Below are positions 26,623-36,351 of a stretch of 64,000 nucleotides of DNA, one piece after another (position 1 is the stretch's first letter; each line of letters begins with the position of its first letter). Below the pieces are notes generated by a model that saw nothing but the letters and a program-made list of their open reading frames with translations, was not told the DNA's origin and made no database searches. Both the position numbers and the translations under genes were made by a program. The stretch is from the NCBI RefSeq assembly GCF_017642925.1, contig NZ_JAEPOL010000005.1, positions 124,001-188,000 of the forward strand, in the 5' to 3' direction. Source of the DNA: Maricaulis sp. GTDB taxonomy: Bacteria; Pseudomonadota; Alphaproteobacteria; Caulobacterales; Maricaulaceae.

Positions 26623-27237
26623 GTGTCCCAGCCTGTCATTCTTGCCCTGTCCCTGCTTGCTGCCAGCTCCACCGCGCAGGAAGAGCCGGCCTGCCGCGTC
26701 GATCCCTCGCCCTATCTGGAGATGGAAGTCGACGCCTTCGACCAGAGCGAAACAGGCTGGCGTGGGATTGCGCGTCAGCGCTGCTATGCCGAAGCGGCCG
26801 ATCTGATCGGGCTCTATGTCGCGGACCGGGTCGAGCCGGACGACCGCCTGTTCGGCCAGCTCGTCTGGCACCAGGCGCAGATGGAGGCCCACGCCGGCGA
26901 CTATGACGCCGCGCTTCCGCTGTTCCGGCAGTCGCGCGCCATCAATATCGCCGACGGCCATACGGCCGATATCCTCATGGCGGACGCCTCGATTGCTTTC
27001 CTGGAGGGCGATATTGATGCGTTGCATGCAGCCCGCACCGCCTTGCTGGACTTGCCCGAGCCGGATGGATTTGCCGACACCATCGCCCGCTTCCGCGAAA
27101 ACTACCCAGACCGGCCCCCACCGACCTGGCCGCTGAACCTCAACATCTTCGACCGGCTGATCGCCTGCTTTGGCTATAGTTATGAAGTCGCGTATGCGGG
27201 CCGCTGCGAGACGGCGGAGACGGGCGCGGACGAATGA
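26623..27237 (+). CDS. Secreted protein of unknown function, GTG start
   Basis: 204 residues from the GTG at 26623, preceded by GGAGGAGGAG at the ideal distance; an in-frame ATG at 26530 lacks one. Signal peptide SQPVILALSLLAASSTAQ, then a mature part beginning EEPACRVDPSPYLEM. Predicted helical hairpins (LFGQLVWHQAQMEAHAGDYDAALPLFRQS, then DILMADASIAFLEGDIDAL) look like TPR-type repeats. No function is recognised. Confidence 0.7.
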   Translation: MSQPVILALSLLAASSTAQEEPACRVDPSPYLEMEVDAFDQSETGWRGIARQRCYAEAADLIGLYVADRVEPDDRLFGQLVWHQAQMEAHAGDYDAALPLFRQSRAINIADGHTADILMADASIAFLEGDIDALHAARTALLDLPEPDGFADTIARFRENYPDRPPPTWPLNLNIFDRLIACFGYSYEVAYAGRCETAETGADE

Positions 27238-27330
27238 TCACGCCCGGCCGTGCACAGGCGCATCCCCTTGTGGACGCCGCGCGGCCACGGCGATAACGTC
27301 CGCCGCCGAATATCGGGGACGGTTCGGGGA

Positions 27331-27819
27331 ATGCTGGGTTCAGATCTTTTTCGTGCTGCGGGCCTGCTGGCCGCAACGGCAGCCGGTGCGGCTGCGCTGG
27401 CGGGATTTGCGCCGGAACTGCGTGCCGCCGGCGTACTGCCCGCACCGGCCGAACGCGAGACGCTGGTCTACACGGTGATCGAGATGACCGAGCGCTTCGA
27501 CACGCGGCGGGCCTGTCCGCTCGATCTGGACACTGCGCGGCAGAAGATCGAACGGCAGATCGACCGTCTGGGCTTTCAGCCCGTCTACAGTCCGATCGCG
27601 GATGGCCCGGACGTGCTGACTCATGAATTCCTGGCCGAACGCAACGTCGGTGCTCCTGCCGCGGCTCCAGCCTGCGCCTGGCAGGTCGCCGCCTTGCTGA
27701 ACGGCCGCATGACACCGGCCAGCCGCGATATCGACGGCCAGCCCCTGTCGGCCGTCGACCAGCTGACACCGGCGCTGACACACCTGCTGGCCGACCGGTC
27801 CGCAGCGCCGTCATCCTGA
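27331..27819 (+). CDS. Secreted or anchored hypothetical protein
   Basis: 162 residues from MLGSDLFRAAGLLAATAAG; the N-terminal hydrophobic stretch is a signal peptide or anchor. The mature part has two Cys (RRACPLDLD and APACAWQV) that could pair. No known domain was recognised. It lies 93 bases after the preceding secreted unknown and could share its transcript. Other starts upstream at 27250 would add a non-signal-like segment. Confidence 0.55.
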   Translation: MLGSDLFRAAGLLAATAAGAAALAGFAPELRAAGVLPAPAERETLVYTVIEMTERFDTRRACPLDLDTARQKIERQIDRLGFQPVYSPIADGPDVLTHEFLAERNVGAPAAAPACAWQVAALLNGRMTPASRDIDGQPLSAVDQLTPALTHLLADRSAAPSS

Positions 27820-27968
27820 CTGCAGCGCGCATTGGAACCCATTGCGATCTGGCCGGTTACTGCTCACGCGCGGGCGGAGCCGGTCCGTCCCGGATCGCCC
27901 TCCGGCCCCTCTCCGGCTTCGCCCGCCATGCGCTTGACGTCGGCCCGGCATAACGCACCATTGAGGCG

Positions 27969-28988
27969 ATGACCGAATATTTCCCCTCTCTCCCGCCCCG
28001 CCGCGCGGACGACCTGCCCGTCTCCGATGGCCACACCCTCTATTTCGAGGAATGCGGCAATCCGGATGGTATCCCGCTCGTCTTCCTGCATGGCGGGCCC
28101 GGCTCGGGCGCTTCAGCCAAATACCGGCGCATGTTCGATCCGGACGTGTTCAATCTCATCTTGTTCGACCAGCGCGGCTGCGGGCGCTCGACCCCGCATC
28201 TGTCGATCGAGGCAAACACCACCGCCCACCTGATCGAGGATATCGAGCAGCTGCGCGAACATCTCGGCGTCGAGCGCTGGATGGTGTTCGGCCCGTCCTG
28301 GGGATCCACCCTCGCCCTGGCCTATGCCGAGGCCTTCCCGGAGCGGGTGAGCGGACTGGTGGTGGAGGGTATTTTTCTCGCCCAACCATCCGATCTCGAC
28401 TGGATGCATGGCCGCAACGGCGCCCGCAATGTCTTCCCCGATGCCTGGGCGGATTTCGCCGCGCCGGCTCCGGAGCGGGCCCGCAAGTCGCCGCGCGCCA
28501 TGATGGAATGGTGTTTCGAACAGATGCAGGCCGAGATCGCCAACGGTCTGACGCTGCTGCGCCGCCTGGACGACACGAGTGTCAGCCTGGAGGAGATTCG
28601 CCAGTCCACACTGTACCGCTGGACCGAGTATGAGGACCGCCTCTCCTATCTCGACAATCCGCCCGAAGCGGTGCTGTCGGGCCTGCGGGCCCGCGGCGCA
28701 GAATTCGTGGCCGCCCACTCGCTGATCGAAGTCCACTACTTCCGCAATGGATGTTTCCTCGAGCCGGACCAGCTGATCCGCAATGCGCGGCAGCTCTCCA
28801 ACATCCCCATGCACATCCTGCATTCGCGCTATGACATGGTGTGTCCGGCCAGCGCTGCCTTCCGACTGGCCCGCGCCTGCCCCCATGCCGGCTTCGACCT
28901 GGTCACCGTCAACGGCCACGCCATGACCGAGACCACTCAGCCCATCCTCAACCGCATCATGGCGCGCATGGCGTCCGTGGTAGAATAG
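27969..28988 (+). CDS. pip: Proline iminopeptidase
   Basis: 339 residues. Cleaves N-terminal proline from peptides (S33 family). Oxyanion motif LHGGPGSGA, nucleophile GPSWGSTLALAYAE, Asp in HSRYDMVCP and His in VNGHAM. The fold opening PVSDGHTLYFEECGNPDG is characteristic. GAGG lies 4 bases before ATG. No signal peptide, so cytoplasmic. Confidence 0.95.
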   Translation: MTEYFPSLPPRRADDLPVSDGHTLYFEECGNPDGIPLVFLHGGPGSGASAKYRRMFDPDVFNLILFDQRGCGRSTPHLSIEANTTAHLIEDIEQLREHLGVERWMVFGPSWGSTLALAYAEAFPERVSGLVVEGIFLAQPSDLDWMHGRNGARNVFPDAWADFAAPAPERARKSPRAMMEWCFEQMQAEIANGLTLLRRLDDTSVSLEEIRQSTLYRWTEYEDRLSYLDNPPEAVLSGLRARGAEFVAAHSLIEVHYFRNGCFLEPDQLIRNARQLSNIPMHILHSRYDMVCPASAAFRLARACPHAGFDLVTVNGHAMTETTQPILNRIMARMASVVE

Positions 28989-28995
28989 CGGCACG

Positions 28996-29727
28996 TCAAA
29001 CCGCAGGCGCCACCGGCCGCCAGGCATGGATGGCGATGGCGACGCTGCCGCCGGTGAAGTCGCCGCCATTCGCGGTCAGCTCGACCGGCGTGTCGGCGTA
29101 GAAGGCCGTGGGTCCGATCACGCCGATATTGCTGGCGCCGGGCGACACCCCCAGCGAACCGCCGAATTTCGACGCCTCGCCGGATATCCCGCAATCGAAA
29201 GAGGCCGCACCGGTGATCGCGCTGCGCGTGGTCACCGAGACGGCGAACACGATGGAGCGCGCCGGGATGACCACGCTGCTGGCAACGCTGGCACCGGAAA
29301 GCCCGGTCAATATGTCCTCGATCAGTACGGCTTCGGTCGCCGCGCCACCCTCGCCAGCCGTCAGGACCGTGTTCGCGGCCGCGGCGATCCAGGCATTGCG
29401 GCCTGCATCGAAGGCCACGCTGCGCGCCTCGTCACGCACATGTACCCGCCAGCCGTCCGCCGGCACAATCGCTGTCCAGAAACCGTCGCGCCAGATCGCC
29501 AGCGTGCCCGCTGCCATCGCCGCCCAGTCATCGCCGCTGGCGCCGGCCGGCACGATCCAGACATCGCCCTCGCCGGGCGCGCCGGGCTGGACGGTCAGTG
29601 TGCGGCTTTCCACACAGGCCTGTGTGAGGGCGTCGAGCCGCAGTAGCGCCTCGTTCACGGTGACATGTTTTTGCGCCTGGGCCGGCATGACCAGCGGCAG
29701 GGACAGGTTGGGTGTGGTTTCGCTCAT
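28996..29727 (-). CDS. DUF2793 domain protein (GTA/phage tail-associated family)
   Basis: 243 residues starting MSETTPNLSLPLVMPAQAQKH; GGGAGAG precedes this ATG, and the longer upstream frame is antisense to mutA. PAQAQKHVTVNEALLRLDAL is the DUF2793 signature, found in gene transfer agent and phage structural clusters of alphaproteobacteria. No other phage gene is nearby, so it is a solo copy. Its C-terminal half (ASNIGVIGPTAFY, VELTANGG) looks like a beta-rich receptor-binding or tail part. The domain's precise role is unknown to me. Confidence 0.78.
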   Translation of the reverse strand: MSETTPNLSLPLVMPAQAQKHVTVNEALLRLDALTQACVESRTLTVQPGAPGEGDVWIVPAGASGDDWAAMAAGTLAIWRDGFWTAIVPADGWRVHVRDEARSVAFDAGRNAWIAAAANTVLTAGEGGAATEAVLIEDILTGLSGASVASSVVIPARSIVFAVSVTTRSAITGAASFDCGISGEASKFGGSLGVSPGASNIGVIGPTAFYADTPVELTANGGDFTGGSVAIAIHAWRPVAPAV

Positions 29728-29887
29728 GCTGATGCTCTCCCGGTTTGTGCCGTCATTGTGCAGCCGGTTTGACGTGCGGGGATTTCCCCGCGCACTGTCC
29801 ACGCACCGCAGCGCCTCTTGACGCACGCGACGTGCGCGCCTTTTCTCCGCGCCAGAACAAGAACACACGTTTCGAGGACAATCGCGC

Positions 29888-31321
29888 ATGACCGACGATA
29901 TCCGCGCCCTGGCCGGGGGATTTCCGGCCTTGAGCCCACAGGATTGGCGGCCGCTCGCCGAGAAGGCGCTGCGGGGCGCGGACTTCGAGGAGGCGCTGTC
30001 GCGCACCACGGTTGACGGGATTGATCGCGGACCGGTCTTCTTCAACAGGCCCGAGGGTGCACATGCAGTCGACGCGGCTCCGCGCGACCTCCACCTGCCC
30101 TGGGGCATGCGCCAGACCCTGGTCGAAGCGACGCCGGACGCCGCCAATGCCGCGGCGCTGGCCGATCTGATGGGCGGTGTATCGGAGCTGGAATTGCGGC
30201 TCGATCCGGAAGGCCGCTTCGGTCTCAAGGCCAATGATGTCGATCTGATGGACGCCGCCCTGAAGGGCGTTGATCTCACCCTCGCCCCCATTCACCTGGA
30301 CAGTCTGGGCGGCCAGGGCCACCACGCCCATGTCTTCCTGACCCTGATGGCGCGGCGCCGGGTCGATGGCGAGCAGATCGAGGGCGGGCTGGGCATATCC
30401 CCGGTCGAGCGCGCCGCGCGCCAGGGCGTGATGCTGGACGATCAGTGCGTCCCCAAGGCGATCGAGATTGCCGAACTCGCCCATGCCGCCTTCCCCAATC
30501 TGAAAATCTTCCGCGCCGATGCCGCCCTGGCCTTCGAGGCCGGCGGCAGCGAGGTGCAGGAACTGGCGATGATGGCCGCCTCGGCCGCGACCTATATCCG
30601 CCTTGCCCTCAAGGCCGGGCTGGATGCCGACGCCGCCGCGCGTTCGGTCGAAGCGCGCCTGGTGGCCGATACCGACATCCACCTCACCATCGCCAAGCTG
30701 CGCGCCGCCCGTCGCATCTTTGCCCGCATCGCGGAGAGCTTCGGCGCGTCGGACAATGCCCGCCGTCTCAGCCTGCATGCCACCACCGCGCGCCGCATGC
30801 TGTCGGCCAGGGACCCGTGGACCAATCTCATCCGCAATGCCTGCGCCGGCTTTGCCGCAGCCGCCGGCGGCGCCGACGCAATCACCGTGCGACCGCTGAC
30901 CGAAGCGATCGGCCGGCCGACACCCTTTGCCCGCCGCGTCGCGCGCAATCTCCACATCCTGCTGGCCGAGGAGAGCCATCTGGGCAAGGTGACCGACCCG
31001 GCCGCCGGATCGTATCTGCACCAAAGTCTCGCCGACGCGCTGGCGCAGAAGGCTTGGGTCCTGTTCCAGGAAATCGAGGCCAAGGGCGGGCTCGCCTCGG
31101 CGCTATCCTCGGAATGGTTCCAGTCGGAAATCGCCAAATCCCGCCGGGCACACCTCAACCGCTACGAGGCCGGCACCGACCAGATCCTGGGCGTGACGCA
31201 ATATGCCGACCCGGATCCGCGCGCCGTGGAGACCGACGGCCTCTGGCCCGATGACGACCTGCCCGCCCGCGCCCTCGCCCCGATCCGCTTTGCCGCTCAG
31301 TTCGAGGAGGCCGCCCAATGA
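29888..31321 (+). CDS. mutA: Methylmalonyl-CoA mutase small subunit
   Basis: 477 residues. It is the TIM-barrel part of the small subunit, including [13 protein letters not shown] and a degenerate [17 protein letters not shown] end. The C-terminal cobalamin-like domain of the 620-640 residue family members is missing: the gene stops after [13 protein letters not shown] and is followed directly by mutB. It acts as the partner of the catalytic MutB chain. GAGGA lies 10 bases before ATG. The two genes overlap by 4 bases. Confidence 0.9.
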   Translation: MTDDIRALAGGFPALSPQDWRPLAEKALRGADFEEALSRTTVDGIDRGPVFFNRPEGAHAVDAAPRDLHLPWGMRQTLVEATPDAANAAALADLMGGVSELELRLDPEGRFGLKANDVDLMDAALKGVDLTLAPIHLDSLGGQGHHAHVFLTLMARRRVDGEQIEGGLGISPVERAARQGVMLDDQCVPKAIEIAELAHAAFPNLKIFRADAALAFEAGGSEVQELAMMAASAATYIRLALKAGLDADAAARSVEARLVADTDIHLTIAKLRAARRIFARIAESFGASDNARRLSLHATTARRMLSARDPWTNLIRNACAGFAAAAGGADAITVRPLTEAIGRPTPFARRVARNLHILLAEESHLGKVTDPAAGSYLHQSLADALAQKAWVLFQEIEAKGGLASALSSEWFQSEIAKSRRAHLNRYEAGTDQILGVTQYADPDPRAVETDGLWPDDDLPARALAPIRFAAQFEEAAQ

Positions 31322-33462
31322 CCCGTCCCGGCCCCGACTTCACCCAAATCGATCTCGGCGACGCGCAGAATCCCGGCAGCGGATCGCGCGAGCCCTGGGA
31401 AACCGCCGAAGGCATTGCCGTGAAATCGCAATACCGGGCGGAGGATGCCGCCGGGATCGATTTCACCGGCTCCATCCCGGGTGCAACGCCCTTCGTGCGC
31501 GGCCCCTATCCGACCATGTTCCTGCAGCGTCCCTGGACGATCCGGCAATATGCCGGCTTCTCCACGGCCGAGGATTCCAACGCCTTCTACCGCCGCAATC
31601 TGGCGGCCGGCCAGAAGGGCCTCTCCGTCGCCTTCGACCTGGCCACCCACCGCGGCTATGACAGCGACCACCCGCGCGTGTCCGGCGATGTCGGCATGGC
31701 CGGCGTGGCGATCGACAGCATCTACGACACGCGCACCCTGTTCGACGGCATCCCGCTGGACGAGATGTCGGTCTCGATGACCATGAATGGCGCGGTTCTG
31801 CCGGTGATGGCGCTCTATATCGTCGCCGCCGAGGAACAGGGCGTGAGCCCGGACAAGCTCTCGGGGACGATCCAGAACGACATCCTCAAGGAGTTCATGG
31901 TCCGCAACACCTACATCTATCCGCCGCGGCCCTCGATGCGGATCATCTCCGACATTTTCGAATACACCTCGACCCACATGCCGCGGTTCAATTCGATCTC
32001 GATCTCCGGCTATCACATGCAGGAAGCCGGCGCGCCGGCCGACCTGGAACTGGCCTACACGATCGCGGACGGTCTGGAATACATCGCCACCGGTATCGAG
32101 GCTGGACTGGACGTCGACGCTTTCGCGCCGCGCCTCTCCTTCTTCTTCGGCATCGGCATGAATGTCTTCATGGAGATCGCCAAGCTGCGCGCCGCCCGCC
32201 TCCTGTGGGCCAAGCTGGTGAAAGAGCGCTTCTCGCCCAAATCCGACAAGTCGATCTGCCTGCGTACGCACTGCCAGACCTCGGGCTGGTCGCTGGCCGC
32301 CCAGGATGTGTTCAACAATGTCGGCCGCACGGCGCTGGAAGCCATCGCCGCTGTCGACGGTCACACCCAGTCGCTGCACACCAATTCGCTGGACGAGGCG
32401 CTGGCCCTGCCGACCGATTTCTCGGCCCGGATCGCCCGCAACACCCAGCTCCTTCTGGCCGGTGAAGCGCATCTGTGCGACGCGATCGATCCCTGGGGCG
32501 GCAGCCATTACATCGAACGGCTCACCCATGATCTCGCCGCCCGCGCGCTGGACCATATCGCCGAAGTCGACGAGCTGGGCGGCATGGCCAAGGCAATCGA
32601 GGCCGGCATTCCCAAACTGCGGATCGAGGAAGCCGCCGCGCGCACCCAGGCGCTGATCGATAGCGGCCGCCAGACCATCACCGGCGTCAACAAGTTCCGC
32701 CTGGACGAGGAAGAGGACGTGCCCGTCCTCAAGGTCGACAATTACATGGTCCGCAAGCAGCAGATCGAGAAGTTGGAACGCCTGCGCGCCGAACGCGATC
32801 CGGCCGCCGTCGAGGCTGCCCTCAACGCGCTGGCCGAAGGCGCCCGCACCGGCGAGGGCAATCTGCTCGCCCTCTCCGTCGACGCGGCCCGCGCGAAAGC
32901 CACCGTCGGCGAAATCTCCGATGCAATGGAGACCGCCTTCAATCGTCATGTCGCCAAGATCAAGGGCGTGACCGGCGTCTATGGCGCAGCGGCCGGCGAG
33001 GACGACAAGGTGAAACGCGCCCTCGCCCTGGCCGAAGCCTTTGCGAAACGCCATGGGCGCAAGCCGAAAATCCTGATCGCCAAGCTCGGCCAGGACGGCC
33101 ATGACCGCGGCCAGAAAGTCGTCGCCTCGGCCTATACCGATCTGGGCTGGGATGTGGTGATCGGCCCGCTCTTCCAGACGCCGGATGAAGCCGCTGAACT
33201 CGCAGTGTCGGAGAGTGTCGATGCGGCAGCGGCCTCATCGCTCGCTGCCGGACACCTCACCCTCGTGCCGGAACTGCGCGACGCGCTGCGCGACAAGGGG
33301 CGCGAGGACATCCTGGTGATTGTCGGCGGCGTGATCCCGCCGGATGACGAACCCGTGCTGCGCCAGATGGGCGCCGCCGCCGTCTTCCCGCCCGGCACCG
33401 TGATCGCGGACTCGGCCCTCATCATGCTGGAACGCATGGGGATGGAGGAAGAGGAGGCGTAG
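31318..33462 (+). CDS. mutB: Methylmalonyl-CoA mutase large (catalytic) subunit
   Basis: 714 residues. Isomerises methylmalonyl-CoA to succinyl-CoA, joining propionate and branched-chain breakdown to the TCA cycle. The substrate barrel contains [12 protein letters not shown] and [15 protein letters not shown]. The C-terminal B12 domain has the cobalt-binding His motif [11 protein letters not shown] near residue 592. GAGGAGG upstream and a 4-base overlap with mutA show translational coupling. Confidence 0.97.
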   Translation: MTRPGPDFTQIDLGDAQNPGSGSREPWETAEGIAVKSQYRAEDAAGIDFTGSIPGATPFVRGPYPTMFLQRPWTIRQYAGFSTAEDSNAFYRRNLAAGQKGLSVAFDLATHRGYDSDHPRVSGDVGMAGVAIDSIYDTRTLFDGIPLDEMSVSMTMNGAVLPVMALYIVAAEEQGVSPDKLSGTIQNDILKEFMVRNTYIYPPRPSMRIISDIFEYTSTHMPRFNSISISGYHMQEAGAPADLELAYTIADGLEYIATGIEAGLDVDAFAPRLSFFFGIGMNVFMEIAKLRAARLLWAKLVKERFSPKSDKSICLRTHCQTSGWSLAAQDVFNNVGRTALEAIAAVDGHTQSLHTNSLDEALALPTDFSARIARNTQLLLAGEAHLCDAIDPWGGSHYIERLTHDLAARALDHIAEVDELGGMAKAIEAGIPKLRIEEAAARTQALIDSGRQTITGVNKFRLDEEEDVPVLKVDNYMVRKQQIEKLERLRAERDPAAVEAALNALAEGARTGEGNLLALSVDAARAKATVGEISDAMETAFNRHVAKIKGVTGVYGAAAGEDDKVKRALALAEAFAKRHGRKPKILIAKLGQDGHDRGQKVVASAYTDLGWDVVIGPLFQTPDEAAELAVSESVDAAAASSLAAGHLTLVPELRDALRDKGREDILVIVGGVIPPDDEPVLRQMGAAAVFPPGTVIADSALIMLERMGMEEEEA

Positions 33463-33464
33463 GG

Positions 33465-33609
33465 CTTCCCCTGCGTCAGCGGGGGAAGTGGCCGAACCCG
33501 GCGTCTGCCGGGTGAGGTCGAAGGGGGTGAGTCTGCGCGATCATACGCTCTGCGGTGCTTCGCGCCGCCCCCTCAGTCCGCTACGCGGACAGCTCCCCCG
33601 CAAGCGGGG
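33465..33609. repeat. Intergenic block of palindromic repeats after mutB
   Basis: Three inverted repeats in 145 bases: CTTCCCC with GGGGAAG (33465-33488, possibly the mutB terminator although without a T run), a 6-bp stem around TAC (33576-33590), and CCCCGC-AA-GCGGGG (33596-33609). The composition (stretches of CCCCCTCAG and GCGGGG) resembles interspersed palindromic elements found between genes in alphaproteobacteria. No other copy was noticed in this window. Confidence 0.5.
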
Positions 33610-33620
33610 CGAGCCCTCCC

Positions 33621-34289
33621 TCAAATCACCAGCCCGTGCAGCGCCAGCCAGGCGAAGCCGAAATAGAGGGCGGAGAGGATGGCGGTCATGCCGGCGCCGG
33701 TGAGGAAATAGGGTTTCAGGGTCGGCCAGGAGAGCCCGTGGGCGATGGCGGCGACCTCGCGGGCGATCTCCTCGACCAGCCGGTCGCGCTTCTGCCCGGC
33801 CAGCGCCAGCAGAAGATCGTCATGCCAGAGCTGCGGTTGCTGGGCGCTCTCTGCCAGCACTTCGTCGAAGGTCTGGGCGGCAATGATCTCGGCCACGGTC
33901 AGGCGCGGGCGCCAGCCATGCTTGCGCAGCTCGCTGGCGGCGAAGCTCAGGGTCGGCCAGAGCATGTAGAGATCGCGAATCAGATAGGCCGTCAGCAGCG
34001 CCAGCAGCATCGCGCCATAGAGCCAGCCCTGCAGCACACCCAGCCGCTCCAGCGCGACCACGCCCAGCAGCAGACCCGCCTTGACGACCAGGGCGATGGA
34101 AAAGCGCCGCAGATGGTCGACCACGAAGCCGCGCGCCTGGGTGCGGATGCGTTCGCGCACTTCCGCACCGGCGCGCTGGACCAGCGCCGCCTTCTTCTTT
34201 TCGACCTGGCCGGCCAGCAATTTGCGCCCGATGAAGACGCCACCGGACACCGCCGACACGACCAGCGTGGCGATCCTGAATACGCTCAT
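33621..34289 (-). CDS. Membrane protein of unknown function
   Basis: 222 residues from MSVFRIATLVVSAVSGG; the long frame upstream has no support. Hydrophobic segments at about residues 5-22, 60-80 and 80-105 and 200-220 with a charged coil (EVRERIRTQARGF) between. No family recognised. It is last in a likely operon of envelope proteins (34411-34809 and 34830-35162). Confidence 0.6.
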   Translation of the reverse strand: MSVFRIATLVVSAVSGGVFIGRKLLAGQVEKKKAALVQRAGAEVRERIRTQARGFVVDHLRRFSIALVVKAGLLLGVVALERLGVLQGWLYGAMLLALLTAYLIRDLYMLWPTLSFAASELRKHGWRPRLTVAEIIAAQTFDEVLAESAQQPQLWHDDLLLALAGQKRDRLVEEIAREVAAIAHGLSWPTLKPYFLTGAGMTAILSALYFGFAWLALHGLVI

Positions 34290-34410
34290 CGTCCCTACCG
34301 TCTGCGGACCGCGCACCGGCGGCCCTGTCATGCCCTGATCGCGCGATTCTGGCGCCAACTGGCGGCGAAATCGCGGCAAGGCCTGACGACTAGATAGAAA
34401 TCGCGGCCGT

Positions 34411-34809
34411 TCAGAGCAAACCGGCGATGACACGCTGCACACCCCGGGAGGCGTTTTCCGGATCCCGGGCCACGACATAGCCGGCGGCCAGCGCGATCGC
34501 GACAGCGCTGAGCGGATGCTTCTTGACGATGTGCTGCACAGTATCGAAGGGCAGGTCCGCCAGGGTTTCTGCCGCCAGGCTCTCGGCCTGGTGCGCTTCG
34601 GCCTCGGCCGGTTTGTAGGGCAGGAGGAAGAAATAGAGGCACAGGCAGGACAGGCCGATCAACACAGCCCCGACGCTCACCGTCGCCCAGGCCAGTCCGA
34701 GGACCGGCGTCAGCACGACAACCAGCGCATAGGCCATGGACAACGCCCCGGCAAAGCCGAACAGGGCGCCGCCCACAGCGGCCAGTAATCTGAGCTTGGC
34801 CTTTTCCAT
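34411..34809 (-). CDS. Small membrane protein, phage-holin-like/YqjE-like
   Basis: 132 residues. Two adjacent helices (about residues 8-33 and 37-63) with a short loop, then a soluble middle and a C-terminal hydrophobic helix near IVKKHPLSAVAIALAAGYV. The plan resembles YqjE/holin-superfamily membrane proteins that accompany DUF883 proteins. It starts 20 bases after the DUF883 gene. Function unknown. Confidence 0.68.
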   Translation of the reverse strand: MEKAKLRLLAAVGGALFGFAGALSMAYALVVVLTPVLGLAWATVSVGAVLIGLSCLCLYFFLLPYKPAEAEAHQAESLAAETLADLPFDTVQHIVKKHPLSAVAIALAAGYVVARDPENASRGVQRVIAGLL

Positions 34810-34829
34810 GACGCGATCCTCGTGCTGCC

Positions 34830-35162
34830 CTAGCGGCGCGAGGAGACGTAGGAGAGGAGCGCGCCGACGCCCATCGCAATACCGATGGCGGCCAGCGGGT
34901 TCTCGCGCACCTTGTCCTCGACCGTGGTGCGCGCCTCGTCGACACCCTGCTGGGCGCGTTCGGACCATTCCTTCGAGCGCTCGATACCCTCGCGCGACTT
35001 GGCGGAGGCGTAGCTTCCCGTATCCGAAAGCAGTTTCGACAGATCGCCGCGCAGCGCCTTCAGGTCATTGCGCAGTTCGTCGATATCGGAATCCACGGAC
35101 TTGGCGGCATCCTTGGCGTTCTGCTGGCCCGCCGCGATCTTGGTCTCGGTCTTGGTCGGCAT
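34830..35162 (-). CDS. DUF883 family protein (YqjD/ElaB-like)
   Basis: 110 residues. A long amphipathic coil (DELRNDLKALRGDLSKLL) leads to a C-terminal membrane helix, ENPLAAIGIAMGVGALLSYVSSRR, the hallmark of the DUF883/YqjD/ElaB group. In E. coli these proteins bind ribosomes at the inner membrane in stationary phase. The start is MPTKTETKI. First gene of the operon. Confidence 0.85.
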   Translation of the reverse strand: MPTKTETKIAAGQQNAKDAAKSVDSDIDELRNDLKALRGDLSKLLSDTGSYASAKSREGIERSKEWSERAQQGVDEARTTVEDKVRENPLAAIGIAMGVGALLSYVSSRR

Positions 35163-35382
35163 TGTGCGTACTCCTTCGGCTGCTTCCGGTTCGGGTTCCT
35201 CTTTGCAACACCTGCCGCGGACAATCGTTCCATCATTCCGCGCATTCATGCAGATCGCCGCTCCCCGGTCGCAAACGGGCGGGCCCGGGCGGAACGCTTG
35301 CCCGGTTTCACACGTTGTCCTTGCAGTTGGCCGGCTGTGTACCGACCCCCGCGTATCGAGCCGGCGCCTCCGGGAGCCACCC

Positions 35383-35655
35383 ATGCCGATGAAGCGCATA
35401 TTCAGGACTGCTCACCGCCCCGCCAAGCGTGCGGCCGGTTATGCGCTGATCGGGCTTGGCAGCGTGCTCGCAATCACACCGCTTCCCGCCGGCATCCTGC
35501 TGGCCGGGGTCGGCGCGGCGATCCTGATACCAGCCGACTCGGGGTTCCGGCGCTGGGTACGCGAGCGCCGGCGCAGCTCGAAATGGCTCGACGGCACATT
35601 GAACCGGATCGGTCACGCCGCGCCCGGCTCTCTGGGCCGCTATCTCATCCGGTGA
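35383..35655 (+). CDS. Small membrane protein (PGPGW-like)
   Basis: 90 residues with GGGAG before the ATG. A hydrophobic region of about residues 19-47 (GYALIGLGSVLAITPLPAGILLAGVGAAILIP) contains the turn PLPAG, similar to the PGPGW turn in a family of small transmembrane proteins. Both ends are strongly basic. Function unknown. Confidence 0.6.
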   Translation: MPMKRIFRTAHRPAKRAAGYALIGLGSVLAITPLPAGILLAGVGAAILIPADSGFRRWVRERRRSSKWLDGTLNRIGHAAPGSLGRYLIR

Positions 35656-35740
35656 GGCGGGCAGCATGCGAACGCGGCCACCCGGACAGAGGACGGGCCG
35701 CGCACAGCCGCCCGTCCCCCCGACCAGCCTTGCGGCCGGA

Positions 35741-36187
35741 TCAGCTTTCGATCAGGCAGTTGGTGGTGTCGTCGAGCGTGGTCATCACGCGCGATTCGGG
35801 ATGGTCATAGCCCATCGAGATCTGGAACATCACCCGGAAGACATGCTGCTCCTCCAGGGTCGCCGGCACACCATCCGACATGAAGGCGTAGATGCCCTGG
35901 ATCCCCAGCGGGAACAGGTCGACCGCCGTTCCCTGAACCGTCGAGCTCGCCGACATCATCATGGATTGCGGATCGATGCGATACTCGGTGGTGACGCTCT
36001 GGCCAATCCAGTCGCCATAGTTGGCCTGGCAATCGGCGTCGCGCGACGGGTCCGGCTGGCCCGTCTGGTTCATCGCCGAGATCGACTGCAATTCCAGCGT
36101 GACGTCGCCGGTATGGTCGTCCGCCATGGCCGATCCGGCGAACAGCGCCGCAGCAAGGCCTGCACTCACAATCATGTGTCGTTTCAT
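35741..36187 (-). CDS. Secreted hypothetical protein
   Basis: 148 residues from MKRHMIVSAGLAAALFAGSAMA, a clear signal peptide of 22 residues, then DDHTGDVTLELQSIS. Two Cys in the mature part (DADCQANYGDW and TTNCLIES). No family recognised. The upstream in-frame Met (MEKGLTMKR) would spoil the signal peptide. Confidence 0.62.
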   Translation of the reverse strand: MKRHMIVSAGLAAALFAGSAMADDHTGDVTLELQSISAMNQTGQPDPSRDADCQANYGDWIGQSVTTEYRIDPQSMMMSASSTVQGTAVDLFPLGIQGIYAFMSDGVPATLEEQHVFRVMFQISMGYDHPESRVMTTLDDTTNCLIES

Positions 36188-36351
36188 CGTCAGCCCCTTT
36201 TCCATTTACGGGGGAATTCCCGTTCTACATATCTACAGGTTGCGCACCCGCGCGACAATCCGCCGTGCGCGAACAGGCATCCGGTTCATCGCAGCGTCAG
36301 CCTGGATGTGTCACAGTGAAAGCCGGACACAGCAAAGCGAGGTTATCCGAC

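Noticed and set aside
34411-34809. Holin-like protein as part of a prophage lysis cassette
   Set aside because: No endolysin, spanin or phage gene is near; it is tied to a DUF883 gene, as in YqjDE-like envelope operons.
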